Shown in pieces: positions 35,967-44,484 of a stretch of 64,000 nucleotides of DNA. This DNA comes from a virus. Location of the stretch: IMG/VR virus record IMGVR_UViG_3300042317_000390, positions 104,654 through 168,653 of that record. One strand, 5' to 3'. The stretch's first letter is position 1; each line of letters opens with the position of its first letter. Made by a program: the position numbers and the translations under genes. The notes below the pieces were generated by a model that saw only the letters and a list, made by a program, of their open reading frames with translations, was not told where the DNA came from and ran no database searches.

Positions 35967-36677
35967 ATGGCTAAGACCAGTAAGTTAGTTAAAGAATTAC
36001 AACAGCTATTAAAGAACAAAGGCTACGATCCTGGTCCAATTGATGGTGATCTTGGACCTAAGACGATTGATGCTATTAAGAAAATAGTATCTAATGTTTC
36101 CAAGCCAGTAGTTAGTAAGGCGGCTGAAGTTAAACCAGCTGTCGTGGAAAAGGCAAAAGAAGTAACACAGAAGGTTGTAGAGGTAATTAAACCAACTCCA
36201 GTTCCAGAGTTTGATGCTAATACCCTAAAGGGCAGAGAGCGTCCAGTATTTGCTAAAAAAGTCTTCATGGATCTTGGTTGGAAAGATTACCAAGCAGCTT
36301 CTATGGTTGGTCAGTTCATGCAAGAATCATATGCTGATCTTCGCACTAATATTTGGGGCGATAACCATACAGCTTATGGTATTGGTCAGTGGCGTGATTA
36401 TAACAACCAGCCAGGTAGACTAACTGATCTATTCAAGTTTGCTCAGGAACGTGGTAAGCCAATCCACGATCTAGAAACACAGATTCGTTTTGCTGATTGG
36501 GAACTAACTAAAGGTTCTGAGAAGAGTCTTGGTAAGAGACTAAAGGAATCTAAAAATATTGATGAGGCGCTAGAAATAGCTATTGGTTATGAGCGCCCAA
36601 GAGGTTATACTAAGGATAATCCACGTGCTGGCCACGGCTGGGCTAACAGAGAGAAATTTGCTAAGAGCTTACTATGA
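35967..36677 (+). CDS. Peptidoglycan hydrolase (PG-binding plus tail-lysozyme type domain)
   Basis: A 236-residue endolysin-like protein. Residues 3-40 fit a peptidoglycan-binding repeat (LQQLLKNKGYDPGPIDGDLG, P-x-T-x-D). A Lys/Val/Ala linker follows (50-80). Residues ~88-236 resemble the phage tail lysozyme family, with catalytic Glu likely E120 in QFMQES and YGIGQWRDY. No signal peptide, so exit needs a holin. It follows gene 46 and overlaps the deformylase gene. It could also be a virion-associated enzyme. Confidence 0.82.
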   Translation: MAKTSKLVKELQQLLKNKGYDPGPIDGDLGPKTIDAIKKIVSNVSKPVVSKAAEVKPAVVEKAKEVTQKVVEVIKPTPVPEFDANTLKGRERPVFAKKVFMDLGWKDYQAASMVGQFMQESYADLRTNIWGDNHTAYGIGQWRDYNNQPGRLTDLFKFAQERGKPIHDLETQIRFADWELTKGSEKSLGKRLKESKNIDEALEIAIGYERPRGYTKDNPRAGHGWANREKFAKSLL

Positions 36678-37141
36678 AAATTGATGATCGATATTTGTTA
36701 GAGAAATGTGAAGATTTTGATTTCAAAGATCCACCTTTCGATCCGATTGAGTTCGCACAGAACTTAGTTAAGTTTATGTATGATGAAAATGGACTAGGGG
36801 TAGCAGCAAATCAGGTTGGTGTTCCATATCGTATTTTCGCCATGAGAGGTTCACCAGAGAACTTTGTTTGTTTTAATCCCAAGATTGTTCAATATGGAGA
36901 AATGGAAGTTGTCCTAGAAGAAGGTTGTCTTTCATATCCAGGTCTTGTTGTTAAAGTAAAAAGACCACAGCATATCCGTGTTCGTTTTAATACCCCTAAT
37001 GGTGAAGTCCTAACTAAACAGTTTACAGGTATGACCGCTAGAGTATTTCAACATGAGTATGATCATCTAGATGGTATTCGTTTTTACGATAAAGCTAATA
37101 AATTTCATAGAGATAAAGCAATGAAGGAATGGAAGAAATGA
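36674..37141 (+). CDS. def: Peptide deformylase
   Basis: A 155-residue metalloprotease that removes the N-formyl group of new proteins. All motifs are present: GLGVAANQVG (40-49), EGCLS (83-87, Cys metal ligand) and HEYDH (127-131, two His ligands and catalytic Glu). Phage-encoded versions are known in marine T4-like phages and are thought to help process phage (or photosystem) proteins. Overlaps both neighbours (ATGA). Confidence 0.94.
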   Translation: MKIDDRYLLEKCEDFDFKDPPFDPIEFAQNLVKFMYDENGLGVAANQVGVPYRIFAMRGSPENFVCFNPKIVQYGEMEVVLEEGCLSYPGLVVKVKRPQHIRVRFNTPNGEVLTKQFTGMTARVFQHEYDHLDGIRFYDKANKFHRDKAMKEWKK

Positions 37142-37263
37142 ATTATTTCCCATTTAAGGAATTACAACAAAGAGTCGATGACGCAAACGAACTTGTCCTC
37201 TTTACTATCGTAGTATTTTTAGTATATATTTGGGTAAAGTTATTCTTATATTGGGACAAATAA
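37138..37263 (+). CDS. Small single-span membrane protein (41 aa)
   Basis: A 41-residue frame, ATG overlapping the deformylase stop. An N-terminal soluble part MNYFPFKELQQRVDDANE is followed by a ~20-residue hydrophobic span LVLFTIVVFLVYIWVKLFL. Size and neighbours (next to the lysozyme gene) allow a holin-like or membrane-anchored role, but no motif proves it. It ends directly before the next ATG. Confidence 0.55.
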   Translation: MNYFPFKELQQRVDDANELVLFTIVVFLVYIWVKLFLYWDK

Positions 37264-37827
37264 ATGAATATCTTCTATCTAAGCGAAGACCCTGTTCAAG
37301 CTGCTCAGTGGATGGTAGATCGTCACGTAGTTAAGATGATCTTAGAATCTGCTCAGCTTCTATCTACAGCACATCGTTTGATGGATGGAAACGAAATCCT
37401 ACTAGAAGTTGATATACTTCAGGAGGATGGTACACTTAAAACTAAGAAAAAGAAATGGTGGTTACTCGATGACTCTCGTGAAGAACTTATATACTCAGCT
37501 ACGCACATTAATCATCCGTCTGCTATATGGACTCGCACAAGCGTCGAGAATTATAATTGGCTAGTCGATCATCTATTCGCCTTAATGGACGAATACACTT
37601 ACCGTTACGAAAAGAAGCATAAGTGTTCTGGTGATCTTAGCTATATGCTACAATCACCTCCCAAGAATCTTAAAGATTGGGATATGACACCTATGCCTTC
37701 TTGTATGGCAGAAGAATATATTATTTCCGATAATCCAGTTGACAATTATCGAAACTATTATATAAAGGGTAAGGCACATCTACATAAATGGAAAAAACGT
37801 GAGGTTCCCCCTTGGTTTCAGAGTTAA
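37264..37827 (+). CDS. Conserved T4-like phage protein, unknown function
   Basis: A 187-residue protein opening MNIFYLSEDPVQAAQWMVD and continuing HVVKMILESAQLLSTAHR, a conserved pattern in many T4-like phages of marine bacteria (from memory) with no firm function. The His/Asp/Lys residues in this N-terminal segment could form an active site. A central KKKKWWLLDD, and later SAIWTRTSVENYNWLVDH. It is the first gene of the accessory block that includes the candidate DNA modification genes, so a DNA or nucleotide function is possible. Confidence 0.6.
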   Translation: MNIFYLSEDPVQAAQWMVDRHVVKMILESAQLLSTAHRLMDGNEILLEVDILQEDGTLKTKKKKWWLLDDSREELIYSATHINHPSAIWTRTSVENYNWLVDHLFALMDEYTYRYEKKHKCSGDLSYMLQSPPKNLKDWDMTPMPSCMAEEYIISDNPVDNYRNYYIKGKAHLHKWKKREVPPWFQS

Positions 37828-38393
37828 AAGAAACTATAGTTTATGATGATATTATCCCCGTAGAGTTACAAGACGAATTTGAAAATACTCTGATGAATTA
37901 TCCTAATTGGAGATTCATCAGAGATATGTCATATTCTAACAACGAAGCTTTTCCTTCGTATGGTTTTAATATGATGTTCAAACACCCTAGCTTTGGGGTT
38001 ACGTCTCCACTGTATGAGAAAATATCAGTTCCGATAGCTAATGCTATTCTGGAAAAGAAACTTATTGAATTTGAAGATATTCATTTCAATAGATCTTTTC
38101 TACAACTCCCGTTAGCTGATAAGTTTATCAAACCACATAATGGTATACATTTAGATCTTCCACAAGATCATTATGCTTGCGTATATTATGTGAATGATTC
38201 TGACGGAGACACTATACTTTACGAGCAAACTAGGTATAATACGTTGCCTAGTTCTCAGAATGTTCCCACAGTAGAACATAAAAGAGTTACCCCTAAAAAG
38301 GGTAGAGTGGTTATATTTGATGGTGCTAGATACCATTGCTCTAGCCAACCAAGAGATAGACACCGCTGTATTATCAATTTCGACTTTGTGTGA
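37812..38393 (+). CDS. 2-oxoglutarate/Fe(II) oxygenase
   Basis: A 193-residue oxygenase of the prolyl-hydroxylase-like class. Iron ligands are seen as H113-x-D115 (IHLDLPQDH) and H175 (ARYHCSSQ), and R185 would bind 2-oxoglutarate. The start is TTG at 37812, overlapping the previous gene by 16 bases; no ATG lies before the first conserved strand. The substrate is unknown. It precedes a MazG-like gene and a second, TET/JBP-like, oxygenase. Confidence 0.75.
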   Translation: MVSELKETIVYDDIIPVELQDEFENTLMNYPNWRFIRDMSYSNNEAFPSYGFNMMFKHPSFGVTSPLYEKISVPIANAILEKKLIEFEDIHFNRSFLQLPLADKFIKPHNGIHLDLPQDHYACVYYVNDSDGDTILYEQTRYNTLPSSQNVPTVEHKRVTPKKGRVVIFDGARYHCSSQPRDRHRCIINFDFV

Positions 38394-38403
38394 GGTATAT
38401 ATA

Positions 38404-38778
38404 ATGGTAGATATGTTTAATTCCGTAAAAGAATTTCAGACCGCAGTTGGTCAGCACGTAGGCACTAAGCCAGAGTTTCCTGATGATAAAGAACGTATTC
38501 TACGTATGAGATTATTGGAAGAAGAGTTTGATGAATACTTACAAGGCGAACAAAATCACGATCTTGAAAATATTGCAAAAGAGTTGGCAGATATTATATA
38601 CATCGTTTGTGGGACTGCTGCTTCTTATGGCATTCCGTTAAACGAAGTATTCGCTGAAGTCCATCGTTCTAATATGGATAAGTTAGTTGATGGTAAGCCA
38701 GTTCGCCGTGAAGATGGTAAGATTTTAAAACCAGAAGGTTGGACTGCTCCAGATATCAAAAGCATCTTAGGGATTTAA
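38404..38778 (+). CDS. mazG: MazG-like nucleotide pyrophosphohydrolase
   Basis: A 124-residue all-helical protein. Start at 38404 (MVDMFNSVKEFQ) is placed after GTGAGGT. The pattern E-E-x-x-E ... D (LLEEEFDEYLQGE and KELADIIYIVCG) is the Mg-binding site of the MazG/dUTPase fold. Such proteins hydrolyse NTPs or (p)ppGpp and control the nucleotide pool; in DNA-modification clusters they may clear unwanted dNTPs. That use is an inference from the neighbours. Confidence 0.82.
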   Translation: MVDMFNSVKEFQTAVGQHVGTKPEFPDDKERILRMRLLEEEFDEYLQGEQNHDLENIAKELADIIYIVCGTAASYGIPLNEVFAEVHRSNMDKLVDGKPVRREDGKILKPEGWTAPDIKSILGI

Positions 38779-38780
38779 TA

Positions 38781-40145
38781 ATGGTCAATGTGATTGTTGC
38801 TAGAGACAGATTAGATTGTTCTAAACTAGAAGGTCAATTTGTAGACGAAAGTCATTTTGACGTTTTAGTAGAAGAAGATACTGACTGTTATATGCCACCG
38901 CTTTGTGATATGCTCACTAAAGCTAACTGTGGTATGAAAGATTGCGAATCTTGCGAAGCAGGATCTGATGAGAAAAGAATCGCTTTCAAGTTTCGTAAGA
39001 ACTACTTCACCAAGGAAGAGTGCGACGAAGCCTATATCGGTCTTCATGGTGCAGCAACTCAGAGCTTTAATAGAGGTCTAGCTGCTGGTCCTCGTGGATT
39101 AGAAGGCGATGATTCTAGAGAATGGGTAACTCCTTACCAGACAGCGGTATTGAGTTATTTCATCGAAGGTGGATCTAGTCTTAACTCATTCATTGGCGAA
39201 GGTGAAGTAAACGTCAAGTCTATCAGAGAGCGTTATGCTACTCTTAAGCATAATGAAGAGACTAGAGGTAGCGTTTGGCTTCCAAGTGAGATTTCTAAAC
39301 ATTATCCAGATACCGAAAATTGGTTCGATAGATGGGCTGATGGTTTAGATAACTATTCTCTGGAAGAAAAGAGAACGGAAGCACTACGTGTTTCTAAGGA
39401 ATGGATCTCAACTACTAATTATGCTAAGCCAGTATTCTCTGGTGTTGCCGGTTGGTATGATCGTTATCCTCGTATTCCTTATGGAAGACCTACTGCTTAT
39501 ACCGAGCATCACCCAGAACTATTCGAAAGGGCATATCCTTTCCTACAGTCTTTGAATAAAGGTTTCAAGGAACTATTACCTTGGCGTTGGTCTAATCAGA
39601 GATCAGTAGCTGATAAGATTGATTCAAAGTTCTTAGTTCCAGATACTGTATTCACTACGATTACAGTTAACAAGACCTTTAGAACAGCCGCTCATTACGA
39701 TGCTGGTGATTACCAAGACGGTCTTAGTAATCTTCTTGTTCTAGGAAGTGGAGAGTATACTGGTGGTTATCTAGTATTTCCAGAGTATCGGATAGCAGTT
39801 AATGTTCGTCCCGGTGATCTACTTCTGGTTAATAATCACGAGGTTCTTCACGGCAATACACCTATTGTTCTTGACCATCCAAAGGCAGAACGTATTTCGG
39901 TTGTGTGTTACTTCCGAGAGAACATGCTAAAGCTTAAGTCCTATAAGTATGAAAATCTACGTAGGCAGTTTGTCGAGGAACGCAAGAATAATCAGAATCA
40001 TCCTAGTTGGCATCGTTTATGGAATGGTATCTCTCCAGATATGTGGAAGTCAACTGAGTGGAGAGATTTCTTAGATAAGCATAATGCTGTTGATGAAGAC
40101 GGCGTAGTTAACGTAGGCTTCAAAGGGTTTGAAAGCTTCGCTTAA
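38781..40145 (+). CDS. TET/JBP-like 2OG-Fe(II) oxygenase (DNA pyrimidine oxidation)
   Basis: A 454-residue protein, start at MVNVIVARDRL (38781), with three bases between the MazG stop and this ATG. The C-terminal core has FRTAAHYDAGDYQDGLSNLL (H305, D307), GGYLVFPEYRIAVNVRPGDLL, the second His at H357 (EVLHGNT) and R371 (ERISVVCYF). This matches the TET/JBP nucleic-acid oxygenases. The N-terminal part has a Cys group (C36, C42, C50, C55, C58). Phage members oxidise thymine or 5-methylcytosine in DNA. Neighbouring genes (PLP enzyme, pyrophosphorylase, kinase) suggest a multi-step base modification. Confidence 0.82.
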   Translation: MVNVIVARDRLDCSKLEGQFVDESHFDVLVEEDTDCYMPPLCDMLTKANCGMKDCESCEAGSDEKRIAFKFRKNYFTKEECDEAYIGLHGAATQSFNRGLAAGPRGLEGDDSREWVTPYQTAVLSYFIEGGSSLNSFIGEGEVNVKSIRERYATLKHNEETRGSVWLPSEISKHYPDTENWFDRWADGLDNYSLEEKRTEALRVSKEWISTTNYAKPVFSGVAGWYDRYPRIPYGRPTAYTEHHPELFERAYPFLQSLNKGFKELLPWRWSNQRSVADKIDSKFLVPDTVFTTITVNKTFRTAAHYDAGDYQDGLSNLLVLGSGEYTGGYLVFPEYRIAVNVRPGDLLLVNNHEVLHGNTPIVLDHPKAERISVVCYFRENMLKLKSYKYENLRRQFVEERKNNQNHPSWHRLWNGISPDMWKSTEWRDFLDKHNAVDEDGVVNVGFKGFESFA

Positions 40146-41269
40146 TGAATACAATATTCGATACGTTATCAATAGACAGGAATGAGATTAAATGGGAAGA
40201 TTATCTTTTCGATCTCACTCCTGTTGAAGAAGTAAATGGTATATTCTTCAAACGTGAAGATAAGTTTGCTCCTTTAGGTTATGGTGGTATTAACGGTTCA
40301 AAGTTACGCCAGTGTATTTGGTTAACTGAACAATACGTTAAGACTGCTAAGAATCCTATTGGTGTTATATCTGGTACGAGCGTAAAGTCACCACAGCTAC
40401 CTATGGGATCTGCAGTAGCAGAACACTTCGGTCTTAAGAGTATTCACGTTATCGGTTCAACCAAAGCTGATATAGCTCATAAGCATGAGAATGTTAATAC
40501 AGCTACTTGGTTTGGTGCCGAGTTCTACATCAATAAGCATATAGCTTATAATCCAGTATTACAGAGAAGAGTTCAAGATATTCTTTCTAAGGATGAAAGA
40601 GTTAAGGATTACTTTTATCTGGAATATGGTATCACAGTAGATCACAAAGTAAACTCACCAGAAAGAGTAGAGAGATTTCACTATGTTGGATCTGAGCAAA
40701 TTAAAAACATACCAGAACATATTACCACTTTGGTTATACCAGCTGGTTCTTGTAATAGCTGCACTTCTATTCTTTACGGTCTTGCTAGATTTCGCCCTAA
40801 GAATCTCAGAGACGTATATCTTATTGGGATTGGACCAAACAAGATAGACTTCATTGAAGAGCGTTTGGATATTATTGAGAACGTATCTGGTGTTTATACT
40901 AAGCCGTTTACTAGAATCTATCATGATACTCCTAACAAACAGCAACAGTATGAGTCGGGTCTAACTTCTTTCTTTACAGATAATACATCAGATTATAATT
41001 TTAATCTGCATCATTATGATCTTCATACAACTAATTATGTTGACTACCAAGAAGAAATGCCTTATAGTTACGGTGGAATCGAATTTCATCCTACCTATGA
41101 AGGCAAGATGATGACTTACGTTAATGAGCGTATGCCTAATATTCTTGGTGAGAATACGATGGTATGGATTGTTGGTAGTAAGCCACGTAAAGAAAAGATG
41201 TATGATATGCTAAGAGGTAGATTGGGAGAGTTCCCAACTCATATTAAGGAATTTACCTATGCAGAGTGA
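40145..41269 (+). CDS. PLP-dependent enzyme, ACC-deaminase/cysteine-desulfhydrase-like
   Basis: A 374-residue fold-type II PLP enzyme. NGIFFKREDKFAPLGYGG then INGSKLRQ gives the Schiff-base lysine K53, and PAGSCNSCTS fits the phosphate-binding loop. The ATG overlaps the oxygenase stop (TAATG). In phage DNA-hypermodification clusters, PLP enzymes are predicted to alter amino-acid groups attached to pyrimidines. The family and linkage are established knowledge (Iyer and colleagues' analysis); the substrate here is unknown. Confidence 0.78.
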   Translation: MNTIFDTLSIDRNEIKWEDYLFDLTPVEEVNGIFFKREDKFAPLGYGGINGSKLRQCIWLTEQYVKTAKNPIGVISGTSVKSPQLPMGSAVAEHFGLKSIHVIGSTKADIAHKHENVNTATWFGAEFYINKHIAYNPVLQRRVQDILSKDERVKDYFYLEYGITVDHKVNSPERVERFHYVGSEQIKNIPEHITTLVIPAGSCNSCTSILYGLARFRPKNLRDVYLIGIGPNKIDFIEERLDIIENVSGVYTKPFTRIYHDTPNKQQQYESGLTSFFTDNTSDYNFNLHHYDLHTTNYVDYQEEMPYSYGGIEFHPTYEGKMMTYVNERMPNILGENTMVWIVGSKPRKEKMYDMLRGRLGEFPTHIKEFTYAE

Positions 41270-42431
41270 GCAGCAGCTAGGTAGATGGTCTGAATTAACT
41301 AACCAACCAGAAATAAAAGATCTTCAATATGGTATGGACTTTCGTGAGCCACGGTATCGCCGTGAAGTCTTTCTAAGATTTTATGAGTTTCATCTTAAAC
41401 ATAGAAGCCATCCCGGTGGTGTATACTTTGCTTTTCCATGGTTAACGAAATACTATGGGATGGACATGGAAGATAAGTTGTGGATAGCGTTCATTAACGG
41501 ATGCTCTCAGAATATTGTTACATCTTCTATGATCTACGAGAGATTCCCCAAGTTTAAAGATGTCAACGTTGATGAATTATCTGACTGGTGGGATACAGTT
41601 CATCCCAAATTTAAAGCAGGCAGTGGGTGGGATTCAGATAGAAAATACTGTAAAGTTGGAAAAACAGGATTCCCTTCTTGCGTAAAATCGTATAAAGATA
41701 ACGTAGACAAATACGGAACCCAAGAGAATATGTTTGGTTGTCTAACTACTAATGACAACCAATTCTATAATTTTGGTAAGGTATGGGATCATGTAAGAAA
41801 TAATTTTCTATCTTTTGGAAGATTATCAACTTTTTCATATCTTGAGTATTTACGAATCCAAGGAATTAATATAGACTGTAATAGTCTTTTCTTGGACGAT
41901 ATCAGCGGATCAAAGTCTCATCGTAACGGTCTGTGTAAAGTATTAGGTCGTGATGATTTAGATTGGTGGGATGCAGAGGCTTCTCAGAATAAAGGTTTTG
42001 AGGGCTATAAAAAAGAAACCATTGAATGGTTAGTTAAAGAAGGTGATACTCTTCTGTTGGAAGCTAAAGAACGGATTAAGCATCCAGACGTTAGTTTCTT
42101 CACGATGGAATCAACCTTCTGTTGTTATAAGTCTTGGCATCGTCCTAATCGTCGTTATCCAAACGTCTATATGGATATGATGTATAATAGAATCAAATAC
42201 GCAGAGGAAGAGTGGGGAGATAAGTTTCAACATTTCTGGAAGATGCGTAGAGATTCTTTACCAGAACATCTTAGATTAGAAGACAATCCTGCTGATCCGG
42301 GTTTATGTAAAGAGAAGCAAAATCATTACCTAAATACAGGTCAAGTTATTATGATGGATGAAGAGTGGGATTGCTTTAAGAACGACTTTAACGATAACAC
42401 TAAGAATACCCTTGAAAGGTTCTTTGGATGA
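41259..42431 (+). CDS. Alpha-glutamyl/putrescinyl thymine pyrophosphorylase-like protein
   Basis: A 390-residue protein. It contains AGSGWDSDRKYCKVGKTG, FGRLSTFSYLEYLRI, KSHRNGLCKVLGRDDLDW and FCCYKSWHRPNRRYPNVY, patterns of the DNA-glycosylase-fold enzymes that replace the pyrophosphate of activated hydroxymethyl-thymine with an amine or amino acid. It overlaps the PLP gene by 11 bases and the kinase gene by 4, so the three are one unit. Identified by pattern, not by alignment. Confidence 0.72.
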   Translation: MQSEQQLGRWSELTNQPEIKDLQYGMDFREPRYRREVFLRFYEFHLKHRSHPGGVYFAFPWLTKYYGMDMEDKLWIAFINGCSQNIVTSSMIYERFPKFKDVNVDELSDWWDTVHPKFKAGSGWDSDRKYCKVGKTGFPSCVKSYKDNVDKYGTQENMFGCLTTNDNQFYNFGKVWDHVRNNFLSFGRLSTFSYLEYLRIQGINIDCNSLFLDDISGSKSHRNGLCKVLGRDDLDWWDAEASQNKGFEGYKKETIEWLVKEGDTLLLEAKERIKHPDVSFFTMESTFCCYKSWHRPNRRYPNVYMDMMYNRIKYAEEEWGDKFQHFWKMRRDSLPEHLRLEDNPADPGLCKEKQNHYLNTGQVIMMDEEWDCFKNDFNDNTKNTLERFFG

Positions 42432-42964
42432 AAATCTTTGCTATCGGTGGTGAGCCAGGTTCTGGTAAGTCCACTCTAATGAAAGAAATACTTAGAAAGA
42501 ATGTTTTTTCTTCTATGTTTGATCAAGTAAAGTTAGTTCCATATCATCAATCAGGATTTGTATATATTCTTGGCAAGTATGAAGAAGGTCAAGTCTTCTC
42601 TGGCACAGATCGTATGTCTATGGCGGTTCAACCAGAGGCAGTGAAGTTTCTAGCCTCCCTTCCTGACAATTCTATTGTCCTTTTTGAAGGTGACCGGCTC
42701 TTCACTGCCTCTTTTCTAGAGCATTGCGTAGAGAAGTATGATACAGAAATCATCTATCTAGAGACTGATAAAACTATCAGAGAAGAAAGATATAAGGAAA
42801 GAGGCAGCGATCAGAACGAAACTTGGTTACAGGGTCGTCAAACTAAGATTGCTAATATCCTTTCCAATATGGTTTTGATGTTTAATACGGTTAAGTTTAA
42901 AAACAATAACAAAGAAGATCAGAAAGTTATTGTTGATCATATTATGAAGACTTTGGAGGCATAA
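42428..42964 (+). CDS. P-loop nucleotide kinase (candidate 5-hydroxymethylpyrimidine DNA kinase)
   Basis: A 178-residue P-loop kinase. Walker A GEPGSGKST covers residues 8-16; a later acidic residue pair in NSIVLFEGDRLF supplies Walker B. Similar kinases phosphorylate 5-hydroxymethyl-uracil in DNA before amine transfer. It lies immediately downstream of the pyrophosphorylase-like gene (overlap ATGA). Kinase is certain; the DNA-base substrate is inferred from the neighbours. Confidence 0.75.
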   Translation: MKIFAIGGEPGSGKSTLMKEILRKNVFSSMFDQVKLVPYHQSGFVYILGKYEEGQVFSGTDRMSMAVQPEAVKFLASLPDNSIVLFEGDRLFTASFLEHCVEKYDTEIIYLETDKTIREERYKERGSDQNETWLQGRQTKIANILSNMVLMFNTVKFKNNNKEDQKVIVDHIMKTLEA

Positions 42965-43413
42965 TGACACTAAAACCTAATATAGATACCATGTATCCAT
43001 TCGCATCATCACCAACAGGTTCTGTTAGCTCTGCTGAAGAGTATAAGTTTGAAAACGGTCACACTTGGTCAGTAGGTGGAGAAGAGAGAATTAGAGTTAA
43101 CGAAAGCGGCGCTCATTTTACTGCATCAACATGGCCACCTAAATATAAATATAAGGAAGACCAGATTATTGCTGACTTCCATGCCTATATAGATAAGACG
43201 TATGGGCAGCACTATATGACTGAAGAGCAGAATATAGAATGTTTCGATGTTTGGTTGGCTCTTGGTGATTCTTTACCAACTTTCCGAAACACAGCTATTA
43301 AGTATCTTTGGCGTTACGGCAAGAAGAAGGGCAGTAATAAGGATGACCTTATGAAGGTTCTTCATTATACGTTAATGATGCTTTATAACGATCATTATAA
43401 AGGTAATAAATGA
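42964..43413 (+). CDS. DUF3310-like protein
   Basis: A 149-residue protein. The C-terminal part, IECFDVWLALGDSLPTFRNT then KYLWRYGKKKGSNKDDLMK, matches the small conserved phage family DUF3310 (nucleotide-kinase-linked). The N-terminus carries an extra beta segment with FENGHTWSVGGEERIRV. Overlaps the kinase stop by one base. Function unproven. Confidence 0.7.
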   Translation: MTLKPNIDTMYPFASSPTGSVSSAEEYKFENGHTWSVGGEERIRVNESGAHFTASTWPPKYKYKEDQIIADFHAYIDKTYGQHYMTEEQNIECFDVWLALGDSLPTFRNTAIKYLWRYGKKKGSNKDDLMKVLHYTLMMLYNDHYKGNK

Positions 43414-43598
43414 GAACACTAGAACAATACGAGGCAGATAAGAAAAAGCTAAAAGAAGAGTTCGGTACAGGTATACAGTGTCCAGCTTGTGGTGATGAAT
43501 TAGTTATTTCTGATCCGGGTGTTATTTTACTATCAAACCCTCCTAGAAAAAAAGTTCATTGTCCAACTTGCAAATATAAAAATACTATTACAGCATAG
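43410..43598 (+). CDS. Small zinc-ribbon protein
   Basis: A 62-residue protein with two CxxC pairs: CPACGDELVI and CPTCKYKNTI. This is a rubredoxin-like zinc knuckle, likely in nucleic-acid or protein binding. Overlaps the upstream gene by 4 bases. Confidence 0.68.
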   Translation: MRTLEQYEADKKKLKEEFGTGIQCPACGDELVISDPGVILLSNPPRKKVHCPTCKYKNTITA

Positions 43599-43609
43599 AA
43601 AGGTATATT

Positions 43610-44467
43610 ATGGAAATTAAGATCCCAGTTGAAAAGTTGAGAGATAGGAAGCTATTCGTAGCCACTCCTATGTATGGTGGTGTTTGTGCAGGTATGTTTG
43701 CTAAGTCATGCGCTGACCTATCTGCTATTTGTACGCAGTATGGTATTCCACTTCAGTTTTATTATCTATTCAACGAGTCTCTAATTACACGTGCACGTAA
43801 TTATTGCTGCGATGAATTTATGCGTTCCGACGCTCAGCATATGATGTTTATCGATTCTGATATCGGCTTCAATCCTCAAGACGTTATTGCTCTTATGGCA
43901 CTACAGGCTAATGAGGAAGAGAAGTATGATATCATTGGTGGTCCATATCCTAAGAAGTGTATCTCTTGGGAGAAGATTAAGCACGCAGTAGATAAGGGCG
44001 TTGCCGATGAAGATCCAAACGTTCTTGAGAAGTTCGTTGGTGATTACGTGTTTAATCCGAAGGGAGATCAGACTAGTATTCCTCTAAGTGATCCGGTAGA
44101 AGTATTAGAAATCGGAACGGGCTTTATGATGGTCACCAAGAAGGCCATGCAGAAGTTCTACGATTCCTATAAGGATCAGTATTCTTATAAGCCAGATCAT
44201 GTTCGTACAGAGCATTTTGACGGCACTCGTGAAATTCTAATGTTCTTCCAGGCAGAAGTAGATCCAAAGTCAAAGCGTTATCTTTCTGAGGATTATTGGT
44301 TCTGTCAGAAGGCTCAAGAGATCGGACTACGTACGTGGTTCTGTCCTTGGATGAAGTTACAGCATGTTGGAACCTATATTTTTGGCGGTTCTCTTGCTGA
44401 CTTGGCTTCAATCGGTGCTTCGGCAACGGCTGATCCGGGTAAACTTGGTGGTAAAAAGAAGAAGTGA
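43610..44467 (+). CDS. GT-A type glycosyltransferase
   Basis: A 285-residue glycosyltransferase. A nucleotide-sugar site near residues 10-20 (LFVATPMYGGVC), the metal motif DSDIGF near residue 85, TGFMMVTKKAM, and an acidic SEDYWFC near residue 227 make the usual family-2-like arrangement. It follows the modification block and precedes the sliding clamp. It could glycosylate hydroxymethylated bases or a surface molecule; the sequence does not decide. Basic tail GGKKKK. Confidence 0.75.
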   Translation: MEIKIPVEKLRDRKLFVATPMYGGVCAGMFAKSCADLSAICTQYGIPLQFYYLFNESLITRARNYCCDEFMRSDAQHMMFIDSDIGFNPQDVIALMALQANEEEKYDIIGGPYPKKCISWEKIKHAVDKGVADEDPNVLEKFVGDYVFNPKGDQTSIPLSDPVEVLEIGTGFMMVTKKAMQKFYDSYKDQYSYKPDHVRTEHFDGTREILMFFQAEVDPKSKRYLSEDYWFCQKAQEIGLRTWFCPWMKLQHVGTYIFGGSLADLASIGASATADPGKLGGKKKK

Positions 44468-44484
44468 AATAACGGAGCTAAATT

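Noticed and set aside
43144-43151. TATAAATA inside the DUF3310-like gene
   Set aside because: Internal to a gene with no start codon in place downstream except the small zinc-ribbon gene far away; chance match more likely.
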